Notes under the pieces: generated by a model
What the model saw: the letters and a program-made list of their open reading frames with translations, nothing else
Told to the model about the DNA's origin: nothing
The model's database searches: none
Source: an uncultured Lachnospiraceae bacterium
Lineage (GTDB): Bacteria > Bacillota > Clostridia > Lachnospirales > Lachnospiraceae
NCBI GenBank assembly: GCA_910589385.1
Contig: CAJUTU010000007.1
Location: 33,825-97,824 of the forward strand
Length of the DNA stretch: 64,000 bases
Direction of reading: 5' to 3'
Position numbers and translations under genes: made by a program
Shown: in pieces, positions 33,911 to 43,362 of the stretch
Position numbering within the stretch: position 1 is the first letter of the stretch
Layout of the letters: each line of letters begins with the position of its first letter

Positions 33911-34456
33911 CTAGAGTTCCATTCTCATAAGAATCAGTTCCTGCCATCCTGTCTTTCTGGAACGAAATCCTCTCGGATTGCGCCCATATTCACTGAAGCC
34001 AATACTTTTATAAAGCGAAACCGCTCTGACATTTTCCGCGACTACATCGAGTTCAAGCTGAGAATATCCCGCCTCTCTGGCACATTCAATACAGGCCTGC
34101 GTCAACGCCCGCCCTATACCGAATCCCCAGTAAGCTTCTTCTATGCTAATACCAAATTCCGCACGATGTTTCAGCTTGTCCTTTTTCCCGACCGCCTCAA
34201 TACCTGCGGTTCCAACGACATGCCCATTGATCACCGCACATAATTCAATCTCGTTCTCACTGGTCTCTCTCTCAACCAGAAACTTCCGCTCCTCTTCAAT
34301 TCCAAAACTGTTTTCATCAGCATAGGACATTAAAAAATCTGTCTGGATGTGCGTCAGGATAAAGTTCTCATATACTGCTTCTGCATCAGAGGCATCTGCG
34401 TTTCTGATCACGCACTCTTCGTTGTTTTTCAAAATCACTATTTTTTTATACTGCAT
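33911..34456 (-). CDS. GNAT-family N-acetyltransferase
   Basis: 181 residues. The acetyl-CoA binding motif is GIGRALTQACIECA (motif A, about 112-125), after the beta strand EFGISIEEAYW; the C-terminal YKSIGFSEYGRNPRGF is motif B. Similar to RimJ/PhnO-like small-molecule or protein acetylases; the substrate is unknown. Start at MQYKKIV. Confidence 0.88.
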   Translation of the reverse strand: MQYKKIVILKNNEECVIRNADASDAEAVYENFILTHIQTDFLMSYADENSFGIEEERKFLVERETSENEIELCAVINGHVVGTAGIEAVGKKDKLKHRAEFGISIEEAYWGFGIGRALTQACIECAREAGYSQLELDVVAENVRAVSLYKSIGFSEYGRNPRGFRSRKTGWQELILMRMEL

Positions 34457-34498
34457 CTTTTGTCCCCCCTTCAGTAATGATCTTAGATCCCTCTCGAT

Positions 34499-34891
34499 TT
34501 ATTGGATTTCTGATGTCCATGCGAATACGGCTCCTTCTTCCAATGTGACAAAGTGATAGTTCGCAGAATCATCCTGAATAAATAAAAGATTACCGTCTGC
34601 CATCTGATAATCATTTACATTTCCGGTGCCGCCATCCTGATCCTCTTTAAAAGTAACGATATCTTCTTCTATGAAATAATGGCCCCTCCCGATATAACTG
34701 CTGATCGGTGTTTCGTAGTACTCAAAAGTTCCGTCTTCATAAATGGTAATCGTAAAATCTCCTGGAACGTCTCTCTTCGCATCCTGCAATGTATATATCC
34801 CGGGTTTTAATGATACTTCGCCATTTTTTCCACATGCCGCCGCTAATAAAACCAATGTGATACATACGATCATTGTTCCTATTTTTTTCAT
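34499..34891 (-). CDS. Small lipoprotein of unknown function
   Basis: 130 residues with a lipoprotein signal peptide (LVLLAAAC lipobox) and a beta-rich domain (FTITIYEDGTFEYYE, GRGHYFIEEDIVTF) like other small extracytoplasmic lipoproteins of Firmicutes. It lies between GNAT and MATE on the same strand, 25 bases after the MATE stop, and may be the last gene of the MarR-MATE unit. Confidence 0.75.
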   Translation of the reverse strand: MKKIGTMIVCITLVLLAAACGKNGEVSLKPGIYTLQDAKRDVPGDFTITIYEDGTFEYYETPISSYIGRGHYFIEEDIVTFKEDQDGGTGNVNDYQMADGNLLFIQDDSANYHFVTLEEGAVFAWTSEIQ

Positions 34892-34915
34892 GGCCTTATC
34901 TCCATTTTACATTTC

Positions 34916-36280
34916 CTATACCGTCTCATCCTTCATCTTTTTGGGAAAATATTTCCGGAATGTAAATAAAAATAGTATGATCGCCAGAGCGGTCGTTAAA
35001 TAATCTGTAATCGGCTGTGCGGCTGCCAGCATTGTGGGAGAGTCAAAAATCCAGCGGAATAAAAACAGGACCGGCAGATAAATGAGCCCCTGACGGCTAA
35101 TGGAAAGAATCAGGGCCGGCAGCGCCGCGCCTGTGGACTGGATCGCATTGATAAATACAAACATCAACCCGATGACCGGACCCGAATAAATATAAATACG
35201 CGCAAAAGACATCCCATATGTAAAAGCGTCTGCGTCTTCCAGAAATGCGTGCACTAACGGATTCGCGCCGCAATAACAGACGACCGTCATGACAGCGCTG
35301 ATCCCAAATGCCAGTATCAGTGAAAATTTCAGGACGGCCAGATAGCGTGTCCGGTTGCCGGCGCCAAAGCAGTAACCCAGGATTGGCTGAATTCCGGTGC
35401 CAAGCCCGATCAGAAGCATGACGACGATCATATTTACTTTCATGGCAACCCCCAGTCCGGCGACCGCCATATCCCCGTAATTGGACATGATGTTGTTTAC
35501 AATGATATTGGAAAGGCTCATCAAAATACTGTTGAGGGATGCCGGGATGCCGATGGCAAAAACTCCGGCTGCTATGCCGTTACCTGCAGAATAATATTTT
35601 GGATGGATAGAAAGCATTGCTTTTTTGGAAAGCAGGTGGCGGATATAAAAGAGCGCCGCAAAGACATTGCCAAGTACAGTCGCAACAGCAGCACCTGCTA
35701 CATTCCATCCAAATCCAAGGATCATTACCGGATCCAGGACGATATTGATCAGATTGCCGATGATCATACCCATCATTGCCACCTGCGCATTCCCTTCAGC
35801 ACGTATAATATTGCTGAAACTGTTGCCCAGGATCAGAAACGGGATGGCTGTGGAGACAATGCGCAGATATTCGGAGGCATAGCCCACTGTGTCTTCACTT
35901 GCTCCAATCGCCATACTTACCGGAGCGGCCGCAAAGAAGATGACGAACATAGCCAGGATGCCAATACATAGTCCGGTCCAAAAGCAGAAAGAAGAAGCTT
36001 TCTTTGCCTTTTCCTCATTGCCTTCTCCAAGCGTTCTTGAAATCAGGGAGGTGCCGCCGATACCGAAAAGCATTCCGACAGCCATAAACAGCAGGAAAGC
36101 AGGTGTCGCTACAGAAACAGCCGCTACCATATAAGCATCCTTTGTCTGGCCAATAAAGAATGTATCCGCCAGATTATAGATCAGAACCATGATCATACTG
36201 ATAATCGAAGGGATTACATTACTGATCACAGCTTTTGGCACCGGGGCGTCACGAAAAATTTCAGTTGTTTTGTCTTTCAT
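34916..36280 (-). CDS. MATE-family efflux transporter under MarR control
   Basis: 454 residues from the ATG at 36280 (GAGGAG upstream). About 12 membrane segments, with NLADTFFIGQTKD, GIGGTSLISRTLGEGNEEKA and GLGTGIQPILGYCFGAGN at the conserved positions. It follows a MarR gene by about 60 bases, a common pairing in which the repressor senses the exported compound. Substrate unknown. Confidence 0.9.
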   Translation of the reverse strand: MKDKTTEIFRDAPVPKAVISNVIPSIISMIMVLIYNLADTFFIGQTKDAYMVAAVSVATPAFLLFMAVGMLFGIGGTSLISRTLGEGNEEKAKKASSFCFWTGLCIGILAMFVIFFAAAPVSMAIGASEDTVGYASEYLRIVSTAIPFLILGNSFSNIIRAEGNAQVAMMGMIIGNLINIVLDPVMILGFGWNVAGAAVATVLGNVFAALFYIRHLLSKKAMLSIHPKYYSAGNGIAAGVFAIGIPASLNSILMSLSNIIVNNIMSNYGDMAVAGLGVAMKVNMIVVMLLIGLGTGIQPILGYCFGAGNRTRYLAVLKFSLILAFGISAVMTVVCYCGANPLVHAFLEDADAFTYGMSFARIYIYSGPVIGLMFVFINAIQSTGAALPALILSISRQGLIYLPVLFLFRWIFDSPTMLAAAQPITDYLTTALAIILFLFTFRKYFPKKMKDETV

Positions 36281-36341
36281 AATGAATTCTCCTCGTATTT
36301 TCAATGATAAGATTTTGCAGTCAAATTTGATATTTTATGTC

Positions 36342-36776
36342 TTATAAATCTTCGAAATCATTTGACTCTATATTTTGATAAATTTTGTGCAGCATTTTTT
36401 CCAGGAGCTGCTGTTCGCTCTCGGACAGGCCGGCGAATACAATCTTATTTACGCAAGGTTCTTTGTTTCTGACTGCCTCTATGATCTGCTGTCCAAGGCC
36501 AGTCAGCGTAATGATTTTTGAACGGGCATCAGAGGATTTATTTTTTTCAATAAACCCTTTCTTTTCCAAAACTTTCAAGACATGTATGGCGCTTGTATGT
36601 TTGACGCCAAAATGCGCGGCAATATCTGTAAGAGTACTCCTGCTTTCGGCATCTTCTGCCAGATAGGCAAGGATATCAAACTGGGTACTGGTCAATTCAT
36701 AGTTCTGCAGTGTCCGGTTAAAGCTGGCATCCAGCCGGTTATGGATTTTCTTTATGTAGCACTTGATTTGATTCAT
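36342..36776 (-). CDS. MarR-family transcriptional regulator
   Basis: 144 residues with the winged helix ELTSTQFDILAYLAE, TDIAAHFGVKHTSAIHVLKV and the wing IEKNKSSDARSKIITLT. First gene of a MarR-MATE unit. The palindrome ATGTAGC-AA-GCTACAT just upstream overlaps the promoter and is the likely operator. Confidence 0.9.
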   Translation of the reverse strand: MNQIKCYIKKIHNRLDASFNRTLQNYELTSTQFDILAYLAEDAESRSTLTDIAAHFGVKHTSAIHVLKVLEKKGFIEKNKSSDARSKIITLTGLGQQIIEAVRNKEPCVNKIVFAGLSESEQQLLEKMLHKIYQNIESNDFEDL

Positions 36777-36796
36777 TTCGGAAGATCCTCCTGATT

Positions 36797-36839
36797 ATGT
36801 AGCAAGCTACATACTATAACAAAAACAGGCAATTGTCAA
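36797..36839 (-). promoter_or_regulatory. marR-MATE promoter and MarR operator
   Basis: On the minus strand TTGACA (36834-36839), a 17-base spacer and TAGTAT (36811-36816). The perfect palindrome ATGTAGCAAGCTACAT (36797-36812) begins at the -10, so a bound repressor would block initiation. The stretch from 36840 to 37116 holds nothing else I can support. Confidence 0.75.
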
Positions 36840-37116
36840 CCTATTTTTCAGAGAGGCTATCGTTATTTTTTGCACTCAAGGAATTATTGCGATTTTTAAT
36901 CAATAGATTACAATCTACACCTCTCTGCACTTTCTGATTATGCTTCAAAAATGGATGTGATGACAGCATGATTATGCTGTTGAATATCTGATTCCATCTG
37001 GCCCGTAACGGATGTGCATATGAAATTTGATGAAAATAAACTGCAAGATCCATGCCATCTTATGGGTATTTTTTATAGATGGCTTATTGGAGTAAAAGAT
37101 TTCCTACGCTTTCTGC

Positions 37117-37722
37117 CTACATAAAAATAGTGTGTTCTTTTTTGATCAGGATATGATCGAAGCAGGTTTGGGAGAATAAGGTGGTTCTTTTGACGATCGT
37201 ATCAATATCTTCCTTACAATTATTGGATAACCATTTCCTATAGATCACGTAAAATCCATAAGTGTAAAACAGGATCATGTCATCAAACTCATCTTCACTA
37301 ATATGTTTCGGTATTTGGTAGTTTTGTAACATTTTCGTTTTGAAAAGAGAAATAACCTTTTGATTGATCATCTGCCAGAAATCATCGTGTCTGCTCTTTA
37401 ATATGAAAAGGCACAGTAATTCTTTCTGGTTATAAATGTACTTAAGGATCATCCGGGTTACCTGGTCAGGCGCGATCTCCTGGCTGGAAATGTATTCTAC
37501 AAGTAAGTCGAATTCTTCCAGGCAGTCCCTTTCCGTATCTTCGAGTAAAGCGTAAATATCACAATAATGTAAGTAAAATGTAGAACGGTTGATATCAGCC
37601 AGCCGGCATAATTCTGTAACGGAAATTTTTTCAATTTCCTTTTGTTGTAATAAATGAATAAATATCTGCTTCAGTGTATTTTGGGTTTTTCGTGACCGGC
37701 GGTCTGAGTTTTTCATTTCCAT
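37117..37722 (-). CDS. TetR-family transcriptional regulator
   Basis: 201 residues. The helix-turn-helix is KISVTELCRLADINRSTFYL followed by HYCDIYALLEDTE, of the type common in clostridial TetR proteins with a C-terminal helical domain (FYTYGFYVIYRKWLSNNCKE). It diverges from an SDR remnant, which may once have been its target; that is inference. Confidence 0.88.
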   Translation of the reverse strand: MEMKNSDRRSRKTQNTLKQIFIHLLQQKEIEKISVTELCRLADINRSTFYLHYCDIYALLEDTERDCLEEFDLLVEYISSQEIAPDQVTRMILKYIYNQKELLCLFILKSRHDDFWQMINQKVISLFKTKMLQNYQIPKHISEDEFDDMILFYTYGFYVIYRKWLSNNCKEDIDTIVKRTTLFSQTCFDHILIKKEHTIFM

Positions 37723-37783
37723 ATCCTTATATTTATCGACAATTGATATAAAAGTGTTGTTTAATCAACAATATAAAATTTAA

Positions 37784-38013
37784 GAGAAGAAATCGAAGCA
37801 ATGGGCGGCGAATGTCTGCCGGTCCAGTGTGATGTCGGAAATGAAGCACAGGTTGTTTCCGGTGTACAAAAAGTGCTGGATTCTTTTGGAAAAATTGATA
37901 TCTTAGTAAATAATGCCGGAATGATGGCATATTGTCCTACCATTGAGCTTTCATTGGAGCAGTGGCAAAAGGTAGTCGATGTCAGCTTGACAGGCTATTT
38001 CCTTATGGCAAGT
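37784..38013 (+). pseudogene. Internal fragment of a short-chain dehydrogenase (SDR)
   Basis: About 75 codons give the middle of a classical SDR: CDVGNEAQV, then GKIDILVNNAGMM (the NNAG motif), then LEQWQKVVDVSLTGYFLM. The N-terminal Rossmann GxxxGxG and the catalytic YxxxK are both missing; homology stops abruptly near 38010 and a non-homologous frame follows to 38058. Not functional. Confidence 0.75.
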
Positions 38014-38364
38014 ACTCTTTTTAATTGTTTCTTTTTCATTCTCTTTCCTCCTGACTAAAATTTGTAACCAGTTTGCGCAGCAAATTGATTGTTGACTTGG
38101 CTTTATTATAATATTGGAGAAGCCAAAACTGAATAAACATATATGCTGTATTCTTTTAATTTTATAGCCGGAGAAACTTTTCATCCATCCCTGTTCTTTT
38201 TCATCTCCATATGCCTCTTTAAATATTTTGCTGCTTTCTTTAAAATTTTTTACTTCTGTCCCAAAACCGATTGAAGCCATGGCCGCATTATGTAATAATG
38301 GCTATAATCATGAAAATATAGTATCTCCGGTATATTGACCGACTATTGATATATAAGGATTTAA
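38014..38364. other. Intergenic region, possible small remnant
   Basis: About 350 AT-rich bases. On the minus strand from 38280 a frame begins MASIGFGTEVKNFKESSKIF and stays protein-like for about 35 codons, but has no ribosome binding site and soon loses character. I take it as an unassigned remnant. The plus strand probably has the kinase promoter; no clear hexamers. Confidence 0.3.
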
Positions 38365-39906
38365 GTGACCAATATGAAAAATATTAAAAACCTTTCGCTG
38401 CGTTCCTTCATCACTGTTACGGTTTCTTTGATCGTAACCCTTATTTTGCTCTGCTCCTTTTCCTTTTATTATATAAGAACAGACCGGATCCTTACAACCA
38501 GCTATGAAAATTCGATTACCAGCCAGTTCAGCCAGGTAAACCAGAAGATCCGCGACCAGATAGATTCCATTGACTCTATCATCCCCCTTTATGTTTCCAA
38601 TGCGTCTATATCCAGGATTTTAGAAAATACCTCTCCTGAAAGCATGAGTTCGGAGCGTAAGATCGCGATTGAAAAACAGATGACAGATGTTTACTACAGC
38701 ACCCCTCTGTCCGCCAAAAATTTTACCAATGGTATCTATATACTGAACGGGCAGGAAGAGGTATTTCGCATTTCCACCTCAGCCTCTCCGGCCAGGATCC
38801 CTTCCGGCAGCTATGAGATCCTCCGGAATATGGACAAGAAGGAGCACCGGCTGGTCTGCAGGATCCTGCCGTCAGATGAAGATAATATTTACTTTGTCAG
38901 GAATCTCTTTGACAGCAATATGGGTCGTTATAACGGAACCTTTATCATCGCCCTGGATCTGGAGAAGTGGCTTGCTTACTGCGTCAGCGGGCTGGATCCT
39001 TCCTGGTTTATCTGTCTGTATGACTCCGATATGAATATCAGTTCCAACCCGGAAATGACTGAACAATGCCGCGCGCTTCAAGATACATTCCAGGAAAAAC
39101 CTGCATCTCCCAGCGCTTTTCAGGAACTCACTTTATGTTCTGAGGAATATTTTACCGCCGTACAAGACATAGATAAAATCCATCTCACCGCTGCCGTGAT
39201 CGCGCCGAAACGTATTTTGTTCCAGGATCTAAACAGCACCTTAAAGACATACCTCCTCCTGTTGGTCTGCACGGTATTGATCGCGCTGCTCACGGCGGTG
39301 ATCATCAGCAGGGCGGTCACAAGGCCCATAGACAATATGGTCAGCCATATTAACCAGATTTCCAACGGAGAGCCGGCCAGGCTGCCGCCCATGAGGATGT
39401 ATCGTGAATTTCAAATCTGGGCGGATGCCTTTAACCAGATGCTAAAGCAGCTTGATATCTACTATAACGATAATTTCCAGAAACAATTATTGCTCAAAAG
39501 TTCGGAAATACGGGCGCTGCAGTCACAGATGAATCCACATTTTTTATTTAATGTCCTAAACACGGTCGCATGGAAAGCCCAAATGAGCGATAATGAAGAA
39601 ATCTATCAGATGATCATTTCTCTGGGAGAGTTCCTGAAAATCAATACTTTGTCCCGGGAGAAAGACTATGTACGTCTTGCACAGGAAATAGAATATGTAA
39701 AGTTCTATGTTTATCTGCAGCAGATGCGTTTTGAAGACTAGATCTCCTGTATATTCCAGATTCCGGATTCACTGATGTCCTGTATGATCCCGATATTTTG
39801 CATACAGCCGTTAGTAGAGAATGCGATCGTACATGGGCTGGAACCCAAAAACGGAAAAGGGAAATTAATCGTTCAGGCGATCCCAACGGATGAGGATGAC
39901 TTTTAA
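38365..39906 (+). pseudogene. YesM-type sensor histidine kinase, interrupted and 3'-deleted
   Basis: 458 codons are open from a GTG at 38365. They give an N-terminal membrane segment (about 15-35), an extracellular sensor domain, a second segment (about 290-310), a HAMP linker (RAVTRPIDNMVSHINQIS) and the His-kinase block LQSQMNPHFLFNVLNTVAW with the phospho-acceptor His. An in-frame TAG at 39739-39741 follows QQMRFED. The same frame continues with QPLVENAIVHGLEPKNGKGK (N-box of the ATPase domain) and ends at a TAA at 39904, without the G-boxes. ATP binding is therefore lost twice over. The response-regulator start lies inside the remaining tail. Confidence 0.8.
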
Positions 39907-41416
39907 ACTGTTAGTTGTTGACGATGAAGCGATCATGCGAAAAGGCATTGCGAACTTTATAGACTGGGATTCTCTGGACTGTAATGTTGCCGGGACAGCC
40001 GGCAATGGGATTGAAGCGATTGAATTTATCAAAACAAACTCTGTTGATATTGTCATCACTGATATTAAAATGCCTGTAGCAGACGGTCTTGATGTTGCGA
40101 AGTTTATCTATGAAAATAAGCCGGAGATCAAATTGATCCTTCTGACCGGATATGCTGATTTTGAATACGCCCAGACGACCATCAAATATAATGTGTCTGC
40201 TTTTATCTTGAAACCAACCAACAAGAAAGAGCTGCTTGAGGCCATACAGGATGCCCAAAAACAAATCGTCACTTCCAAGAAACGTTCTTCGACCGCCAAA
40301 GAGGAACTTGCGTTTCTAAAGGACCAGCTATTGCTGGAAATGACGAACTCTGCCTATCTCCCCTCTTTTCAAGAACGGCTCTCAAACCTGGGGATCAGCC
40401 TGGAGCATTATTATATCGCTGCGTTCCAGCTGGTTCCCCTGGAAAATGATACTGCATTCTTAAAGAATATCATCGTTAATGAAAAGAAGGATGCCTACTG
40501 CTATCGCTATAACAATCTTGTCATTGCAGTATATTTTTTAGATCATTACTATGAATATGTGCCTGGCTCTATTTTGGAAAATTGCCAGGAGATCACTGTG
40601 ATCGCCCGGATGCTGGATTCCCGGCAGATTTCGGTCGGGATCAGCCAGTACCACAGCAAAGCCTCTGACTTTTCCTATGCAGTATCCGAGGCGATCCATG
40701 CCCTGACATTAAATTTTTATTATGAAAAAAGTATTGCCCTCTTCTCAGACGCGCCGGAAAATGCAGACTATGACCTGACCGCAGAGAATTCTCTGGATTT
40801 ATTTCATTTTGAAAATCATTTGCATAACCGGCTGTTTGAAGATGCCAATGCAGTCCTGCATAAAATCTTCAATAAGTTTAAAGCCAACTTTGTCAATTCC
40901 TCCGACGCCAAAAATATATGCGCGCAGATTTATTACATTTGCTGCCGTGTGCTGATCAAACGTGAAAATGAAGCTCCTTCCGGCGAATATCTTGCCAGGA
41001 TCAGCAAGGCTGCAGACATCTTTTCTCTGGAAAATACGGTATACGAGTTGATGGACTATACGAAAGAACATTCCGTGGGAAATGCAGCCGTGCAAAATAA
41101 ACTATTTGACCATGCGGTAAAATTCATACACGGCCATCTGGCAGAGCCTTTGTCACTGGAGATCCTAGCAGAACATCTTCATATCTCCTCATCCCATCTG
41201 AGCCGGACGTTCAAGAAAGTATGCGGGGAATCTCTGACAGAATATATCAATCATGTGAGGATTGAAAAGGCAAAAGAATATCTGCTCCAGAAAGATATCC
41301 TGGCTTATGAAGTTGCGAATCTGGTCGGATATAATGATGCAACGTACTTTTCATCTATTTTTAAAAAGTATACAGGGGTGAGCCCTACGGAGTACCGGCA
41401 GAAAACGCATGTATGA
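39890..41416 (+). CDS. AraC-type response regulator (YesN-like)
   Basis: 508 residues. The receiver domain (about 3-120) has LLVVDDEA, VITDIKMP with the phospho-acceptor Asp, and LLTGYADF. A variable middle is followed by an AraC double helix-turn-helix (LSLEILAEHLHISSSHLSRT; VANLVGYNDATYFSSIFKKY). Such regulators pair with YesM kinases to control sugar uptake or hydrolase genes. Its kinase is broken, so it may be silent or driven by another kinase. The start (39890 or 39896) lies within the kinase tail and lacks a strong binding site. Confidence 0.88.
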   Translation: MRMTFKLLVVDDEAIMRKGIANFIDWDSLDCNVAGTAGNGIEAIEFIKTNSVDIVITDIKMPVADGLDVAKFIYENKPEIKLILLTGYADFEYAQTTIKYNVSAFILKPTNKKELLEAIQDAQKQIVTSKKRSSTAKEELAFLKDQLLLEMTNSAYLPSFQERLSNLGISLEHYYIAAFQLVPLENDTAFLKNIIVNEKKDAYCYRYNNLVIAVYFLDHYYEYVPGSILENCQEITVIARMLDSRQISVGISQYHSKASDFSYAVSEAIHALTLNFYYEKSIALFSDAPENADYDLTAENSLDLFHFENHLHNRLFEDANAVLHKIFNKFKANFVNSSDAKNICAQIYYICCRVLIKRENEAPSGEYLARISKAADIFSLENTVYELMDYTKEHSVGNAAVQNKLFDHAVKFIHGHLAEPLSLEILAEHLHISSSHLSRTFKKVCGESLTEYINHVRIEKAKEYLLQKDILAYEVANLVGYNDATYFSSIFKKYTGVSPTEYRQKTHV

Positions 41417-41469
41417 CTTATTTGTGTTTTTCCTACTGCAGCGCCCCAAGCGTGGAAAAAAGCCACATC

Positions 41470-42231
41470 CTATTTTACTTCCAGTATTTCTTTTGCGGCA
41501 TTCAGCGCATTGAACAGCCGCGGGATCCCCATATAGCCGCAGGCATGGACAAGGGCGCATACAATTTCCTCTGCGGTATTGCCAACTTTCATTGCACCCT
41601 CGACATGGCTTTTTACCTGCACTTCTGCTCCGCCAAGTGCTGCAAGGACGATCACGATCAGAAGTTCCCGGGTTTTTCCGTCCAGACCGTTTCTTGTCAT
41701 GTAATCCCCAAATCCAAACTCGGTCAGAAATTTCGGTACAGCTTCTGCAAATTCACCGGGCAGCCATGTATATCTGTCTTTGATTTCCGTGCCATAGATG
41801 GGAGCTTGAATTGCCAGCCCTTTTTCATAACGCTGCTTGTCAGTTTCAACTGTCCCCTGCTTCGGAAGCGGAAGCTCAATACCGCTTTCTTTGAATACCT
41901 CGTTCATCGTAGAAATAGCATTCAGTGTTTTGGGAAATCCGATAAATGGCGCGCATTGATAAATTGTTTCACGAATCTCAACCGGAGTACATCCTACGTT
42001 CAGACACGCTTTTACATGGGCAGTAAGCTGGGGCAGGGTTTGGTTTACAGTAAGGACAGTGATAGTTACAAGTTCCCGCATACGGTTATCCAGACTTCCG
42101 GTATAGCAGGCATCCCCGAATATAAACCCTTGCAGAATCTGCATAAATTCCGGATCGGTTCCTTCCTCTCCGGCAGCAGGCATATGGAAAAGCTCCTGCA
42201 CTTTTGCTTCTGTTCTTTCTTTTCTGTTCAT
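41470..42231 (-). CDS. Carboxymuconolactone decarboxylase-family protein, two CMD domains
   Basis: 253 residues with a duplicated CMD fold: RMRELVTITVLTVNQ ... HVKACLNVGCTPVEI in the first half, TRELLIVIVLAALGGAE ... HVEGAMKVGNTAEEI in the second. Cys is present only in parts of the usual CxxC positions, so an AhpD-like peroxidase role is not supported. The family is often found with oxidoreductases; true activity unknown. It faces the response regulator gene convergently. Confidence 0.8.
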   Translation of the reverse strand: MNRKERTEAKVQELFHMPAAGEEGTDPEFMQILQGFIFGDACYTGSLDNRMRELVTITVLTVNQTLPQLTAHVKACLNVGCTPVEIRETIYQCAPFIGFPKTLNAISTMNEVFKESGIELPLPKQGTVETDKQRYEKGLAIQAPIYGTEIKDRYTWLPGEFAEAVPKFLTEFGFGDYMTRNGLDGKTRELLIVIVLAALGGAEVQVKSHVEGAMKVGNTAEEIVCALVHACGYMGIPRLFNALNAAKEILEVK

Positions 42232-42369
42232 GTTAAACTCCTCTCTGAATTTTATAAAAGTAATAAAGTAATACAGTTACACAATGATAAAGCCACGTTT
42301 ACAAAAGTGGGATTGTGGATTTTCAGATTTACTCAAACTACTCCCTATAAAAATGTCTTGAATATACTA

Positions 42370-43221
42370 TTAGGCACAACAGGACTGCTTCTGCATAATG
42401 ATTTCCCCATGTGCTTCTGCATCATCACGGATAATCTCTCCTACATAAGGGACGTAGATATGTCCGGACAATGGATTTTTGATACTCAATACCGGGGTAC
42501 TGACCGTCGCTTCCACCTCTGATTTTTCAAAACACAGATCCGTATCTGCCATCTCACAGTTTATCAGCTTCAAACCTTTGCAATAACACAGTGGTTGTGT
42601 ACCGACAATCTTACAGTTCTCAAAAGTAACATTTTCACAGTACCATGCCAGATATTCTCCCTTGACCACACTGTTTCGTACTGTCACATTCTTTGCATGC
42701 CAGAAAGCATCCTTTGTGTCAAAAACACAGCCCTCAAATACCGAATCCTGAATATACTGGAAAGAATATTTCCCTTTCAGTTCCACATTTGTAAAGGAAA
42801 GCTGATCGGACCGCATCATAAAATATTCACTCTGTACCGTACAATCCTTCATCTCAATGCCATGTACCGACCATCCAAATTCTTGTGAGATCACATCACA
42901 CCCGCTCATTTTGACCTGGCTGCATTCCCGCAGCGCCTTGATTCCGTGAAGCTTAGTATCGTCAATTTCGATGTCTTTAGAATACCACAGTGCCGCCCGG
43001 CAAAGCTCTGTCATCTCTGAACCTGTGATCTTCAATCTGTCATCATGCCAAAACGGGTATCTGAGATTGAAAAAGCAGTCTGAAACCTGAATATCCCGGC
43101 TCTCCTTCAGGGCACTCTCCCCATCTGTGGGACCGTCAAACGTACAGTGCTTAACCAGTACTCCCTGACTTGCATATAATGCCCGCTCCATATCAAAAGT
43201 CTCATTTTCAACTATTTTCAT
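42370..43221 (-). CDS. DUF3737 family right-handed beta-helix protein
   Basis: 283 residues made of short repeats such as SVFEGCVFDTKDAFWHAKN and NVTFENCKIVGTQPL, the rung pattern of a right-handed beta helix, matching DUF3737. The family has no known activity. A Cys pair sits near the C-terminus (SCCA). No signal peptide, so cytosolic. Separated from the CMD gene by about 140 bases. Confidence 0.75.
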   Translation of the reverse strand: MKIVENETFDMERALYASQGVLVKHCTFDGPTDGESALKESRDIQVSDCFFNLRYPFWHDDRLKITGSEMTELCRAALWYSKDIEIDDTKLHGIKALRECSQVKMSGCDVISQEFGWSVHGIEMKDCTVQSEYFMMRSDQLSFTNVELKGKYSFQYIQDSVFEGCVFDTKDAFWHAKNVTVRNSVVKGEYLAWYCENVTFENCKIVGTQPLCYCKGLKLINCEMADTDLCFEKSEVEATVSTPVLSIKNPLSGHIYVPYVGEIIRDDAEAHGEIIMQKQSCCA

Positions 43222-43362
43222 AATAATAAACTCCTTTCTTTTTCTGTTACACTCTGATTTGCTAAGAACTCCCCTATCTGATTCTATTTGCCCGCCATTT
43301 TTCTTTCAATAAGGTATACACCAAATAATCCAGACAATCAATCCTGTCTGATCAGAACAATC

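Noticed and set aside
37951..38280. 109-codon minus-strand frame beside the SDR fragment
   Set aside because: No binding site. Only the first 35 codons look protein-like and I cannot match them; listed as a possible remnant, not a gene.
41413..42522. 369-codon plus-strand frame opposite the CMD-family gene
   Set aside because: It is long but antisense to a gene with duplicated CMD domains, is rich in Cys, Phe and Ser, and has no binding site; a shadow frame.
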